From positions 36,577-100,576 of the forward strand of contig JAGWAR010000006.1 of the NCBI GenBank assembly GCA_021296325.1: a DNA stretch of 64,000 nt. The letters run 5' to 3'. Below are positions 19,217-29,911 of the stretch, piece by piece (the stretch's first letter is position 1; every line of letters starts with the position of its first letter). A program made the position numbers and the translations under genes. The DNA is from Alphaproteobacteria bacterium (lineage in GTDB: Bacteria > Pseudomonadota > Alphaproteobacteria > GCA-2746255). The notes beneath the pieces were generated by a model, which was not told the origin of the DNA, ran no database searches, and saw nothing but the letters and a program-made list of their open reading frames with translations.

Positions 19217-19699
19217 ATGGCGATCTGCAACCCTATGGAGCTTCGCGCACGCCTCGCCCCCGACGCGTGCCTGATCGGCCTCGACGTCGGCGAGAAAACG
19301 ATCGGGATCGCATTCTCCGACCCTTCTTGCACGATCGCGACACCTTATGAGACGCTCCAGCGATCGAAATTTCGAGACGACGTTGAAAAGTTGAAAGCGC
19401 ACATCGCCTCCCATCATGTCGGCGGCATCGTCGTCGGCCTGCCCATCAACATGAACGGAACGGAAGGTCCGCGTTGCCAATCGACGCGCGCCTTTGCCGA
19501 CAATTTGCTGCAGGTCATCGACCTGCCGCTCGTCTTCTGGGACGAACGCCTGTCCACGGCCGCTGTGACGCGCACGCTTCTGGAGGCGGACCTCTCCCGC
19601 AAACGCCGCCGCGAAGTCGTCGACAAACTTGCCGCCGCATACATTCTGCAAGGTCTGCTCGATTCCTACGCCGCCCTCAAGAAAGAGGCCGGACCGTGA
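19217..19699 (+). CDS. ruvX: Holliday junction resolvase-like RuvX/YqgF
   Basis: LIGLDVGEKTIGIAFSD; GLPINMNGTEGPR; WDERLSTAA. Confidence 0.93.
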   Translation: MAICNPMELRARLAPDACLIGLDVGEKTIGIAFSDPSCTIATPYETLQRSKFRDDVEKLKAHIASHHVGGIVVGLPINMNGTEGPRCQSTRAFADNLLQVIDLPLVFWDERLSTAAVTRTLLEADLSRKRRREVVDKLAAAYILQGLLDSYAALKKEAGP

Positions 19700-20913
19700 C
19701 GGGCCCGCTTGCAGACGTCCGTATCCTGGATCTGACGCGCGTGCTGGCGGGACCTACCTGCACGCAGCTTCTGGGCGATTTCGGCGCCGACGTCATCAAG
19801 ATCGAACGGCCCGGCATCGGCGACGACACGCGGAAATGGGGGCCGCCCTACCTCAAGGACGCGGCCGGCAAGGAAACCTCCGAAAGCGCCTATTACCTGA
19901 GCGCCAACCGCAACAAGCGTTCGGTGACGATCGACTTTGCGCAGCCCGAAGGCCAGGCCCTCGTGAAACGCCTTCTGGAAAAGTGCGACCTTCTTGTCGA
20001 AAACTTCAAGGGCGGCACATTAAAGAAATATGGCCTTGCCTTCGATCAGCTCCAGCCCGACTTCCCCGCCCTGATCTATTGCTCGATCTCCGGTTTCGGA
20101 CAGACCGGACCTTACGCCCACCGGGCCGGCTACGACTACCTCGCCCAGGCCATGGGCGGATTGATGAGCATCACCGGCGAACCGGAGGGCGAGCCGGTCA
20201 AGGTCGGCATCGGCATCGCCGACATCATGGCCGGCATGTACGCGACCAGCGCCATCCTTGCCGCCCTTCACCGGCGCACCGAAACCGGCGAAGGGCAATC
20301 CATCGACGTCGGCCTGCTCGATTCCCAGGTCGCCTGGCTCACCTACGAAGGCCAGAACTACCTCACCTCCGGCCAGCTGCCGCAGCGGCGCGGCAACGCG
20401 CATCCGAACATCGTCCCCTACCAAACCTTCGCGGCAGCCGACGGCTACTTCGTGCTGGCCGTCGGCAACGACCGCCAGTTTCAGAAATTCTGCGGCTTTG
20501 CGGGCTGCCCGGAGCTGGCCGAGGATCCGCGCTATCGGACGAATTCGAAGCGCATCGAAAACCGCCAGGAACTCGCCAGGATCCTAAGCGACGTGATCGC
20601 GCAAAAGCCGATCAAATACTGGACGGAGGGGCTGGAAAAGCTGGGCGTGCCCTCCGGGCCCGTCAACGACATCCAGGGCGTTTTCGAGGACCCGCAGATC
20701 CGCCACCGCGCGATGAAGATCCGGATGCCCCATGCGCTCCGCTCGGACCCCCCGATCGACCTGATCGGCAATCCGGTCCACCTTTCGGGGACGCCCGTCT
20801 CCTATCGCCACCCGCCGCCCGTCCTCGGCCAGCACACCGACGAGATCCTGGCCGATCTGCTCGACATGCCCGAGGCCGAACGGGAAGCGTTGCGGGAAAA
20901 GGGTATTATCTAG
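19696..20913 (+). CDS. CaiB/BaiF family (family III) CoA-transferase
   Basis: VRILDLTRVLAGPTCTQLLGDFGADVIKIERPG; GTG start overlapping the ruvX stop. Confidence 0.93.
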   Translation: MTGPLADVRILDLTRVLAGPTCTQLLGDFGADVIKIERPGIGDDTRKWGPPYLKDAAGKETSESAYYLSANRNKRSVTIDFAQPEGQALVKRLLEKCDLLVENFKGGTLKKYGLAFDQLQPDFPALIYCSISGFGQTGPYAHRAGYDYLAQAMGGLMSITGEPEGEPVKVGIGIADIMAGMYATSAILAALHRRTETGEGQSIDVGLLDSQVAWLTYEGQNYLTSGQLPQRRGNAHPNIVPYQTFAAADGYFVLAVGNDRQFQKFCGFAGCPELAEDPRYRTNSKRIENRQELARILSDVIAQKPIKYWTEGLEKLGVPSGPVNDIQGVFEDPQIRHRAMKIRMPHALRSDPPIDLIGNPVHLSGTPVSYRHPPPVLGQHTDEILADLLDMPEAEREALREKGII

Positions 20914-20967
20914 GGCCTCCCCTCTTGCTTGCAGAAAGCGGGAAAGACGGCTTATAGTGGCGCTTTA

Positions 20968-21936
20968 ATGAACAAGATTGTCTCTAACACCTTCTTTCCC
21001 CACGGACATTTGCTGGGGATCGAGGGCCTTTTGGCGGGTGAGATTTCCTCTCTCCTCGACCTTTCCGAATCCCACGTCGAACAGAACCGTCAGGCCAACA
21101 AGAAGCGCCCGCTGCTGCAGGGCCGCACCGTCATCAATCTTTTCTTCGAAAGTTCGACCCGCACCCGGACCTCCTTCGAGCTTGCCTGCAAGCGCCTTGG
21201 CGCCGACGTGATCAACATGTCCGTCTCGACCAGCGCGATCAAGAAGGGCGAGACCTTGCTGGATACGGCGATGACCCTGAACGCGATGCACCCGGACGTG
21301 CTGGTCGTGCGTCACCCCCATAGCGGCGCCGTCAAACTGCTTTCCGAAAAAGTCGCCTGCTCGGTGATCAATGCGGGCGACGGCAGCCACGAACATCCGA
21401 CCCAGGCGCTGCTTGACGCGCTGACCATTCGGCGGCGCAAGAAACGCCTGCAGGGATTGCGGGTCGCCATCTGCGGCGACGTGCTGCACAGCCGGGTTGC
21501 GCGGTCGAACATCCACCTGCTGAACACGATGGGCGCGAACGTCTGCGTCGTCGCCCCCGTCACCCTGCTGCCGATCGACATCGAACGCCTCGGTGTCGAA
21601 ATCTTTCACGACATGGCGCAGGGCCTCAAGGGCTGCGACATCGTCATGATGCTGCGGCTGCAACGGGAACGGATGAACGGGAATTTCATCCCCTCGCTTC
21701 GGGAATATTTCCGCTTCTTCGGCCTCGACGCCGAAAAGCTGGCCAGCGCCAAGCCGGACGCGCTGATCATGCATCCGGGCCCCATGAACCGTGGCGTCGA
21801 GATCGACAGCGAAGTCGCCGACGACATCGCGCGCAGCGTTATTCACGAACAGGTCGAGATGGGTGTCGCGGTGCGAATGGCCTGCCTCGAAACCGTCATC
21901 CAGGCGGCTGAAACCAAAGGGAAAGCGGCGCCATGA
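20968..21936 (+). CDS. pyrB: aspartate carbamoyltransferase catalytic subunit
   Basis: [13 protein letters not shown] carbamoyl-phosphate motif; MHPGPMNRG. Confidence 0.95.
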   Translation: MNKIVSNTFFPHGHLLGIEGLLAGEISSLLDLSESHVEQNRQANKKRPLLQGRTVINLFFESSTRTRTSFELACKRLGADVINMSVSTSAIKKGETLLDTAMTLNAMHPDVLVVRHPHSGAVKLLSEKVACSVINAGDGSHEHPTQALLDALTIRRRKKRLQGLRVAICGDVLHSRVARSNIHLLNTMGANVCVVAPVTLLPIDIERLGVEIFHDMAQGLKGCDIVMMLRLQRERMNGNFIPSLREYFRFFGLDAEKLASAKPDALIMHPGPMNRGVEIDSEVADDIARSVIHEQVEMGVAVRMACLETVIQAAETKGKAAP

Positions 21937-23234
21937 CGGCAAAGAAAAACCGCACGGCTTACGTCAACGCCCGCCTGCTGGACCCGGCAAGCGGGCTCGA
22001 CGCAAAAGGTGCCCTGCTCACGGAAGGGGGCGAGATTCTCGACCTCGGGCCGAAGCTGTTCGCCGACGGCGTGCCGGACGGCATCGAACGCATCGACTGC
22101 CAGGGCCATTGCCTGGCGCCTGGCCTGATCGACGCCCGTGTGCAGTTGCGCGAGCCTGGCTACGAGCACAAGGAAACGATGACGACGGCAAGCCTTGCGG
22201 CGGCCTCCGGCGGCGTCACGACGATGCTGTGCCTGCCGAACACGGACCCCGTCATCGACGGGGTCGCCCTGGTCGAACTGGTCAAGCGCCGCGCCCTCGA
22301 CGCCGGCCTTATCAACGTTCACCCCTACGCCGCGCTTACCCAGGGCCTCGGCGGCGAACAGATCACGGAAATGGGGCTGTTGGCCGAGGCCGGCGCCGTC
22401 GCCTTCACGGACGGCATTGCCACCGTCGCCAACGCGATGACCTTCCGCCGCGCCCTCGACTACGCGCGCACCTTCGATCTCCTGATCGTCCAGCATCCGG
22501 AAGACCCGGCGCTGGCAAACGGCGGCGTCATGAACGAAGGCGAGCTTGCCACCCGCCTGGGCCTTGCCGGCATTCCCACCGCCGCCGAAACGATCCTGGT
22601 CGAGCGCGACCTGCGCCTGCTGGAACTGACCGGCGGGCGTTATCACGCGGCGCATCTCTCGACGGCGGACGCGATCGAAGCCGTGCGCCGGGCCAAGAAA
22701 AAAGGGTTGAACGTCACCTGCGAAACGGCGCCACCCTATTTCGCGTTGAACGAAACGGCGGTGGGCGATTACCGGACTTTTGCGAAACTTTCCCCGCCAC
22801 TTCGCGACGAGACCGACCGCGAGGCCGTTATCGAAGGCCTGAAGGACGGCACGATTGATCTCATCGCAAGCGACCACGCGCCCCACGACCAGGACAGCAA
22901 GCGGCTGCCCTTCGTGCAGGCCGAAAACGGTATCGTCGGTCTCGAGACCCTGTTGCCGCTGACGCTCGAGCTGGTTCACAACGGCTCGCTGCCGCTGCTT
23001 CGCGCGCTCGAAGCGGTGACGGTGGCGCCGGCGCGTGTCTTCCGCCTTGCCGGCGGCGTCCTGGCCAAGGGCAAGCCGGCCGATCTCGTGCTGTTCGACC
23101 TGGAGAAACCCTGGAAGATCGACGTCGAACGGTTCCGCAGCAAATCGAAGAATTCGCCCTTTGACGGCCGCCCCGTGCAAGGGGTCGTGCTGCGGACGGT
23201 CGCCGCCGGGCAACCGGCCTTCGTTCAGGAGTAA
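21933..23234 (+). CDS. pyrC: dihydroorotase
   Basis: [29 protein letters not shown]; 4-nt overlap with pyrB. Confidence 0.94.
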   Translation: MTAKKNRTAYVNARLLDPASGLDAKGALLTEGGEILDLGPKLFADGVPDGIERIDCQGHCLAPGLIDARVQLREPGYEHKETMTTASLAAASGGVTTMLCLPNTDPVIDGVALVELVKRRALDAGLINVHPYAALTQGLGGEQITEMGLLAEAGAVAFTDGIATVANAMTFRRALDYARTFDLLIVQHPEDPALANGGVMNEGELATRLGLAGIPTAAETILVERDLRLLELTGGRYHAAHLSTADAIEAVRRAKKKGLNVTCETAPPYFALNETAVGDYRTFAKLSPPLRDETDREAVIEGLKDGTIDLIASDHAPHDQDSKRLPFVQAENGIVGLETLLPLTLELVHNGSLPLLRALEAVTVAPARVFRLAGGVLAKGKPADLVLFDLEKPWKIDVERFRSKSKNSPFDGRPVQGVVLRTVAAGQPAFVQE

Positions 23235-23236
23235 CC

Positions 23237-23857
23237 ATGGCGACGCTTGCGGAAATCGCGTCGGACCATCTGTTGCTGACGGCGGCAGCGGGCTATTTGC
23301 TCGGCTCCATTCCCTTCGGGTTGCTGCTCACGCGCCTGACCGGCCGCGGCGAGCTTCGCAAGATCGGCTCCGGCAATATCGGGGCGACGAACGTGCTGCG
23401 CTCGGGCTCGAAGCTGCTGGCCCTGCTCACCCTGCTGCTGGACGCCGGCAAGGGGGCCTTGGCCGTCGGCATCGGGCTTGAATTCGGCTTTCCGGCCGCC
23501 ATGATCGCGGGCGGCGGCGCCGTCCTTGGCCATCTCTTCCCGCCCTGGCTCGGCTTTCGCGGCGGCAAAGGCGTGGCGACGACCCTTGGCGTGCTGCTGA
23601 CGCTGGCCTGGCCGGTCGGCCTCATCGCCTGCATCGTCTGGCTGCTGGTCGCAGCTCTCTTCCGCTATTCTTCCCTCGCCGCGCTGATCGCCATCGGCAC
23701 GGCGCCACTTGCCGCCGTCTTCTTCGGCGACATCGCCTTCACCGCTTTCACCATCCTGATCGCTGGCATCGTGCTGCTTCGCCATCACGCGAACGTCCGG
23801 CGGCTGATCCGGGGAGAAGAATCCAGGATCGGACGTTCGACCGATGCAAAAGGCTGA
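23237..23857 (+). CDS. plsY: glycerol-3-phosphate acyltransferase
   Basis: GSIPFGLLLTR, GSGNIGATNVLR, GFRGGKGVATTLG motifs. Confidence 0.95.
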   Translation: MATLAEIASDHLLLTAAAGYLLGSIPFGLLLTRLTGRGELRKIGSGNIGATNVLRSGSKLLALLTLLLDAGKGALAVGIGLEFGFPAAMIAGGGAVLGHLFPPWLGFRGGKGVATTLGVLLTLAWPVGLIACIVWLLVAALFRYSSLAALIAIGTAPLAAVFFGDIAFTAFTILIAGIVLLRHHANVRRLIRGEESRIGRSTDAKG

Positions 23858-24984
23858 TGTCAGCCACGCCGCGAACGCTTGCCGATGAAGAACGCCTCGA
23901 CTGGCTTCGCCTGATCCGAAGCGAGAACGTCGGCCCGGTCACCTTCTACAAGCTCCTTGAGGCCTATGGCACGGCGGCGGCGGCCCTTGAAGCGGCACCG
24001 AAGCTCGCCCGCCGGGGCGGCCGGCAGAAACCGATCGCGGTCTGCCCGAAGGAGGAAGCGTTGCGCGAGGTCGAGGCCCACGCGACGCATGGGACGCGCC
24101 TGGTTGCCCTGGGCGAGCCCGACTACCCGGCCGAACTGGCCCACATTTACGACCCGCCACCGATCCTGAGCCTGCGCGGCCACGCCCATCTGTTTGAAAA
24201 GCCCGTCTTCGCCATCGTCGGCGCCCGCAACGCTTCGACGAACGGCCGGCGATTGACGGAACGGATCGCGGCCGATCTGGGAACGAACGGATTGGCGATC
24301 GCCTCGGGTCTTGCGCGCGGCATCGACACCTCAGCTCACGAAGGAAGCCTTGCCTCGGGTACCATTGCCGTTCAGGCTGGCGGCATCGACGTCCCCTACC
24401 CGCAGGAGAACGCGCCGCTCTACGAGCGGATCGCAAGCGAGGGGATCCTGCTTTCCGAACAGCCCTTCGGCACGACGCCCCAGGCCCGCCACTTCCCGCG
24501 GCGCAACCGCCTCATCTCCGGCGTCGCCCTTGGCGTGTTGATCGTCGAGGCGGCGCCGAAATCCGGCTCGCTGATCACGGCGCGGATGGCGCTGGAACAG
24601 GGCCGCGAGGTCTTTGCCGTGCCGGGCTCGCCGCTTGATCCGCGCGCGCAGGGGACGAATCACCTCCTGCGCCAGGGCGCCGTCCTCACCGAATCGGCAA
24701 AGGACATTCTGATGGCGCTGGAAGGCCGGTTGCGCCGGCCGCTCGAAGAGCGCAAAGCCTTGCCTATCAAGCCGCCCGCCGCCCCGCCGCCCAGTGAATC
24801 GGAAGTCGATGCAGCCCGCACGCAAGTGCTGGAAATGCTGGGTCCCTCACCAGTAATGGTTGACGAAGTCCTTCGACGATGCCAATTGTCACCCGCCGTT
24901 CTATCCACAGTTCTTCTCGAATTAGAGCTGGCAGGCCGCCTCGAACGCCATCCCGGTAATCAGGTCTCGTTGCTGTCTCTATAA
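23857..24984 (+). CDS. dprA: DNA-processing protein DprA
   Basis: Rossmann-like DprA core (FAIVGARNAS, SGLARGIDTSAHEGSL, FPRRNRLISG). Confidence 0.94.
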   Translation: MSATPRTLADEERLDWLRLIRSENVGPVTFYKLLEAYGTAAAALEAAPKLARRGGRQKPIAVCPKEEALREVEAHATHGTRLVALGEPDYPAELAHIYDPPPILSLRGHAHLFEKPVFAIVGARNASTNGRRLTERIAADLGTNGLAIASGLARGIDTSAHEGSLASGTIAVQAGGIDVPYPQENAPLYERIASEGILLSEQPFGTTPQARHFPRRNRLISGVALGVLIVEAAPKSGSLITARMALEQGREVFAVPGSPLDPRAQGTNHLLRQGAVLTESAKDILMALEGRLRRPLEERKALPIKPPAAPPPSESEVDAARTQVLEMLGPSPVMVDEVLRRCQLSPAVLSTVLLELELAGRLERHPGNQVSLLSL

Positions 24985-25029
24985 AGAGAGAACAGGGTTT
25001 TACCTTTTTTCGGCACGGGTTGAGGGCAT

Positions 25030-27630
25030 ATGAGCGTCGTTATCGTCGAATCGCCGGCCAAGGCAAAGACGATCAATAAATATCTCGGCAGCGACTATGA
25101 AGTCATTGCGAGCTATGGCCACGTGCGCGACCTGCCGCCCAAGACGGGTTCCGTCCTCCCCGATGAGGACTTCGCCATGCGATGGGCCATCGGCTCGAAG
25201 TCCGAAGGGCGCGTGAAAGAGATCGCCAACGCCGTGAAGGGAACGAGTCACCTTTACCTGGCGACGGACCCCGACCGCGAAGGCGAGGCAATCGCGTGGC
25301 ACATCCGCGAAGTGTTGCAGGAACGCGGCGTGCTGGAAAACGTCGAGGTGCATCGTGTCGTTTTCCACGAAATCACGAAGTCGGCCGTGCTGGAAGCTAT
25401 GCAGCACCCACGCGACCTCGATCACAAACTGATCGAATCCTATCTGGCCCGCCGCGCGCTCGACTATCTGGTCGGCTTCACGCTTTCGCCGGTGCTATGG
25501 CGCAAGCTGCCCGGCAGCCGCTCGGCCGGCCGCGTGCAATCCGTGGCATTGCGCCTGATCTGCGAGCGGGAGGCCGAGATCGAGGTCTTCAAGCCCCGGG
25601 AATACTGGACGATCGAAGCCGCCTTCGAAACGGCGGCGGGCGACAAGGTCCCGGCCAAGCTTACCCAGCTCGACGGCGCAAAGATCGAGAAGTTCAGCCT
25701 CGAGACGGAGGCCGCGGCCAGGGCCGCGCTGGCCCGCCTGGAGCCCCAGGATTTTGCCGTCCAGCGCATCGAACGCAAACAGTCCCACCGCCATCCGCCG
25801 CCGCCCTTCACGACCTCGACCCTGCAGCAGGAAGCCTCCCGCAAGCTCGGCTTTTCCGCGAAGCACACGATGAGCGTCGCCCAACGCCTCTACGAAGGCC
25901 TCGACGTCGGCGGCGACACGGGCGGATTGATTACCTATATGCGAACCGACAGCGTGCAGATCGCCAAGGAAGCCGTCACCGGCGCCCGCGGCACGATCGG
26001 TGACGAATACGGCAATTCCTACCTGCCGAAAGCGCCGCGCACCTATCGCAGCCACGCCAAGAACGCCCAGGAAGCCCACGAGGCGATTCGCCCGACGAAT
26101 TTCCGCCGCCGGCCGCAGGACATTGCCCGTTCGCTCAACCCGGACCAGGCAAAACTTTACGAACTCATCTGGAAACGCGCAATGGCAAGTCAGATGTCGA
26201 GCGCGCTGCTCGACAACGTCGCCATCGACATCGAAGGGCCGGACGGCAAGGACGTCTTTCGCGCCACCGGCTCCGTCGTCGCCTTCGATGGATTCCTTAA
26301 ACTCTATCAGGAAGGGCGCGACGAACCGAGCGAGGACGAGGAAAGCAAGGAACTTCCCAACGTTTCGGAAAAAGACCCGTTTCCGAAAAAACAGATTCAA
26401 CCGGAACAGCATTTCACCCAGCCGCCGCCGCGTTTTTCCGAAGCAAGCCTCGTGAAGCGACTCGAGGAACTCGGTATCGGCCGGCCTTCGACCTATGCCT
26501 CGATCATTTCCGTGCTTCAGGACCGCGACTACGTCCGGCTTGAGAAGAAACGCTTCATCCCCGAGGATCGCGGCCGGCTGGTAACTTCCTTCCTCGCGAA
26601 TTTCTTCCGGCGTTACGTCCAGTATCATTTCACGGCCGAGCTTGAAGACCAGCTCGACGACGTTTCCGAAGGACGCACGAACTGGAAACAGGTCCTGCAC
26701 GACTTCTGGACGAAGTTCGAGGCTTCCGTCGGCGAAACGAAGGATTTGGCGATCAAGGACGTGCTCGACGCCCTGGATGAGGCCCTTGGCCCCCACTTCT
26801 TCCCGCAGACGGACCCGAACGTCGATCCCCGCCGCTGCCCGGCCTGCAATCAGGGCCGGCTGGCCCTCAAGCTTGGCAAGTTCGGCGCCTTCGTCGGCTG
26901 CTCGACCTATCCGGACTGCACCTATACGCGCCAGCTGGCCGAGGGCCTGCAGGAAAACGGCGGCGGCGCCGTCCTCGAAGGCCCGGTCGAGCTTGGCCAG
27001 GACCCGGAAACCGGCGAGACGGTGAGCCTGCGCAAAGGCCCCTACGGCCTTTACCTGCAGCTTGGCGAGGCGAAGGAGAAAGGCGACAAGCCGAAGCGGG
27101 TATCCCTGCCGCCGGACCGTTCGCCGGACAATATCGAACTCGACTACGCGCTTCAGTTGCTGCGCCTGCCGCGCGAGGTGGGCAAGCATCCCGAGAACGG
27201 CGCGCCGATTCTGGCCGGCATCGGCCGGTATGGCCCCTATGTCCAGCACGAAAAGAATTATCGCTCGCTTCCCACCGTGGATGATGCGCTGACGATTGGC
27301 CTCAACCGGGCCGTCGACCTGCTGGCGCAACCGGCCAAGCGCGGGCGGGCAGCCAGTGCGCTGCGTACCCTTGGCGACCACCCGGACAACGGAAAACCCA
27401 TCACCGTCCATGACGGCAGGTACGGCCCCTACGTAAAGCACGGCAGCACGAACGCAACCATTCCGAAGGGTAGCTCGCCGGAAACAATCACGCTGGAAGA
27501 GGCCCTGCCGCTGCTCGCCGCGCGCGAGGAAAGAAAAAAGAAGAAAAAGACATCGAAAACCCGTTCAAAAACTGCAAAGAAGAAGAAAGAAAAGAAGACG
27601 GAGACGGACGCGCCGGTTTCTTCCACGTAA
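25030..27630 (+). CDS. topA: DNA topoisomerase I
   Basis: VIVESPAKAKTINKYLG; TYMRTDSVQI; C-terminal zinc motif and Lys-rich tail. Confidence 0.96.
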   Translation: MSVVIVESPAKAKTINKYLGSDYEVIASYGHVRDLPPKTGSVLPDEDFAMRWAIGSKSEGRVKEIANAVKGTSHLYLATDPDREGEAIAWHIREVLQERGVLENVEVHRVVFHEITKSAVLEAMQHPRDLDHKLIESYLARRALDYLVGFTLSPVLWRKLPGSRSAGRVQSVALRLICEREAEIEVFKPREYWTIEAAFETAAGDKVPAKLTQLDGAKIEKFSLETEAAARAALARLEPQDFAVQRIERKQSHRHPPPPFTTSTLQQEASRKLGFSAKHTMSVAQRLYEGLDVGGDTGGLITYMRTDSVQIAKEAVTGARGTIGDEYGNSYLPKAPRTYRSHAKNAQEAHEAIRPTNFRRRPQDIARSLNPDQAKLYELIWKRAMASQMSSALLDNVAIDIEGPDGKDVFRATGSVVAFDGFLKLYQEGRDEPSEDEESKELPNVSEKDPFPKKQIQPEQHFTQPPPRFSEASLVKRLEELGIGRPSTYASIISVLQDRDYVRLEKKRFIPEDRGRLVTSFLANFFRRYVQYHFTAELEDQLDDVSEGRTNWKQVLHDFWTKFEASVGETKDLAIKDVLDALDEALGPHFFPQTDPNVDPRRCPACNQGRLALKLGKFGAFVGCSTYPDCTYTRQLAEGLQENGGGAVLEGPVELGQDPETGETVSLRKGPYGLYLQLGEAKEKGDKPKRVSLPPDRSPDNIELDYALQLLRLPREVGKHPENGAPILAGIGRYGPYVQHEKNYRSLPTVDDALTIGLNRAVDLLAQPAKRGRAASALRTLGDHPDNGKPITVHDGRYGPYVKHGSTNATIPKGSSPETITLEEALPLLAAREERKKKKKTSKTRSKTAKKKKEKKTETDAPVSST

Positions 27631-27647
27631 CCCAACGGTCGAGGTCA

Positions 27648-29903
27648 GTGTCTACGCAGAAACGCCCGTCTGACAGTTTCCCGAGCGAAGACGAAATCCT
27701 CGATTTCATCCGAGAAAGTTCCTCGCCTGTCGGCAAGCGTGAAATTTCGCGCGCCTTCCGGCTTTCCGGCAACGATCGCATCCGGCTCAAGGCAACCCTG
27801 AAACAGATGATCGAGGAAGGTCGGATTGCGCGAACCGCAAGCCGGCTCCTTGTCATCCCGGAAGGCCTGCCGCCGGTGGCCGTGCTCGAAATCACCGGCA
27901 CGGATTCGGACGGCGAGGTCATGGCCCGGCCCCTTGCCTGGGAGGAATCGGAACCACCACCGGCGATCTACGTCGCCATGGAACGACGCGGCCGGGCGGC
28001 GCTGTGGCCGGGCGAGCGGATTCTCGCCCGCGTCCGGCAAACCCGGGACGGCGCTTACGCGGCGCGAATCGTCCGGCGCATTGGGGCGGCGCCGGACCGC
28101 ATCCTGGGCGTCCTCGAGGAAACCTCCGGCGGCCTGCAACTGGTGCCGACGGACCGCCGGCACAAACACGTATACGTCCTCAACCGCGGCGACCTCGGCG
28201 GCGCCCGCGCCGGCGAACTGGCCCTGGCCGAAGTCACCCACAGCTCGAGACGAACCCGCGAGGCCCGCATCGTCGAAACCTTCGGCCCCTCGGATAAGCC
28301 CTCGGCCGTCAGCCTGATCGCCATCCAAAGCCACGACATCCCGACGGAGTTTGCGCCCGAAGCGCTGGCCCTCGCCAAACGGGCCACCGCCGCCGGGCTG
28401 GATGGCCGGCGCGACCTTCGCGACATTCCCCTGGTGACGATCGACGGCGCCAATGCCCGCGACTTCGATGACGCCGTCTGGGCGGAAGCCGACAGGGACC
28501 CGGCCAATCCCGGCGGCTGGCACCTGCTGGTCGCCATCGCTGACGTTGCCCACTACGTGCGCCCGGGCGATGCGCTCGACCGCACGGCCTATACGCGCGG
28601 CAATTCCGTCTATTTCCCGGATCGGGTCGTGCCGATGCTGCCGGAACAACTTTCCAACGGCTGGTGCTCGCTCAAGCCCGGCGAGGACCGGCCCTGTCTC
28701 GCAGCCCATCTCTGGATCGACCGCGAGGGCAAATTGCAGCGGCACGAATTCGTCCGTGGCCTGATGCGCTCGGCGGCGCGGCTCACCTACGAACAGGTCC
28801 AGCGGGCCGAGGACGGTTTTGCGGACGCGACGACGAAGCCGCTGCTCGATCCCGTGCTGAAGCCGCTTTACGGGGCGTATCTGGCACTGAAATCGGCCCG
28901 CGCCGAACGCGGCACGATCGAGCTTGACCTGCCGGACCGCGAGGTCGTGCTTGATGACACCGGCGAGCTTGTCACCATCCGCAGCGCCTCGCGTTTCGAG
29001 TCGCACCGCCTGATCGAGGAATACATGATCCTCGCCAACGTGGCCGCCGCCGAAACGCTTGAGAAACGCCGCGCGCCCTGCCTTTACCGCGTCCACGACA
29101 CGCCGCCCGAAAACAAGCTGGAACCGCTGCGGGAATTCCTAAGCTCGCTCAACATCCGGTTGGCCAAGGGCCAGGTACTGCGCCCGCACCACTTCAACCA
29201 CATCCTGCACAAAGCGGCCGGCACGCCCTATGCGGAGATCATCAACCTCGTCGTGCTGCGCAGCCAGTCGAAGGCGGAATACGGCCCCGAAAATCACGGC
29301 CATTTCGGGCTCGCCCTTCGCCGGTACTGCCACTTCACCTCGCCGATCCGCCGCTACGCGGATTTGATCGTGCACCGTTCGCTTATCCGCTCGCTCAACT
29401 TCGGGCCGGACGGCATCGCGGCGGAAACCGAATCGAAACTTGCCGACATCGGCGAGCATATCTCGCTCACGGAGCGCCGGGCCGAAACGGCCGAGCGGGA
29501 CGCCATCGACCGCTACGCCACCCTGTATTTGAAGGACCGGGTCGGCGCCCAGTTCTCCGGCCAGATCGCCGGCGTGACGCGCTTCGGCCTTTTCATCACC
29601 CTCGACGAAACCGGCGCCGACGGCTTTGTCCCCATCCGGACCCTAGGCTGGGAACGCTTCGTCCATGACGAGGTGCACCACCGCCTCACCGGCGAGCGAA
29701 GCGGCCTTACCTTTCGCCTCGGCGACCGGGTGCGGGTGCAGCTTGCCGAGGCGAACACGGCGACCGGCAGCCTGCTGTTCAAGCTCATCGAGGGGGGCGC
29801 GGTCGAAAAGGGGCGCGCGCGGGCCGCCAGGAGCCAAAAACCGCGGGCAAAGCACCCCCGCAGCGCCAGGAAAAGAAAGGCCCGGGCACGCCGAAAGCGC
29901 TAG
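27648..29903 (+). CDS. rnr: ribonuclease R
   Basis: RNB motif DGANARDFDDAVWAE; S1 domain and basic C-terminus; GTG start. Confidence 0.94.
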   Translation: MSTQKRPSDSFPSEDEILDFIRESSSPVGKREISRAFRLSGNDRIRLKATLKQMIEEGRIARTASRLLVIPEGLPPVAVLEITGTDSDGEVMARPLAWEESEPPPAIYVAMERRGRAALWPGERILARVRQTRDGAYAARIVRRIGAAPDRILGVLEETSGGLQLVPTDRRHKHVYVLNRGDLGGARAGELALAEVTHSSRRTREARIVETFGPSDKPSAVSLIAIQSHDIPTEFAPEALALAKRATAAGLDGRRDLRDIPLVTIDGANARDFDDAVWAEADRDPANPGGWHLLVAIADVAHYVRPGDALDRTAYTRGNSVYFPDRVVPMLPEQLSNGWCSLKPGEDRPCLAAHLWIDREGKLQRHEFVRGLMRSAARLTYEQVQRAEDGFADATTKPLLDPVLKPLYGAYLALKSARAERGTIELDLPDREVVLDDTGELVTIRSASRFESHRLIEEYMILANVAAAETLEKRRAPCLYRVHDTPPENKLEPLREFLSSLNIRLAKGQVLRPHHFNHILHKAAGTPYAEIINLVVLRSQSKAEYGPENHGHFGLALRRYCHFTSPIRRYADLIVHRSLIRSLNFGPDGIAAETESKLADIGEHISLTERRAETAERDAIDRYATLYLKDRVGAQFSGQIAGVTRFGLFITLDETGADGFVPIRTLGWERFVHDEVHHRLTGERSGLTFRLGDRVRVQLAEANTATGSLLFKLIEGGAVEKGRARAARSQKPRAKHPRSARKRKARARRKR

Positions 29904-29911
29904 AATGTGCC

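Noticed and set aside
21843-23213. 456-aa minus-strand ORF opposite pyrC
   Set aside because: Antisense shadow of pyrC; no recognisable motifs.
24970-25015. TCTCT-ATAA-AGAGA mini-hairpin followed by T-rich stretches after dprA
   Set aside because: Weak AT-rich 5-bp stem and separated T-runs; not convincing as a terminator.
25495-27441. 648-aa minus-strand ORF opposite topA
   Set aside because: Antisense shadow ORF in high-GC sequence; topA is unambiguous.
27645-29096. 483-aa minus-strand ORF opposite rnr
   Set aside because: Antisense shadow ORF; composition not protein-like.
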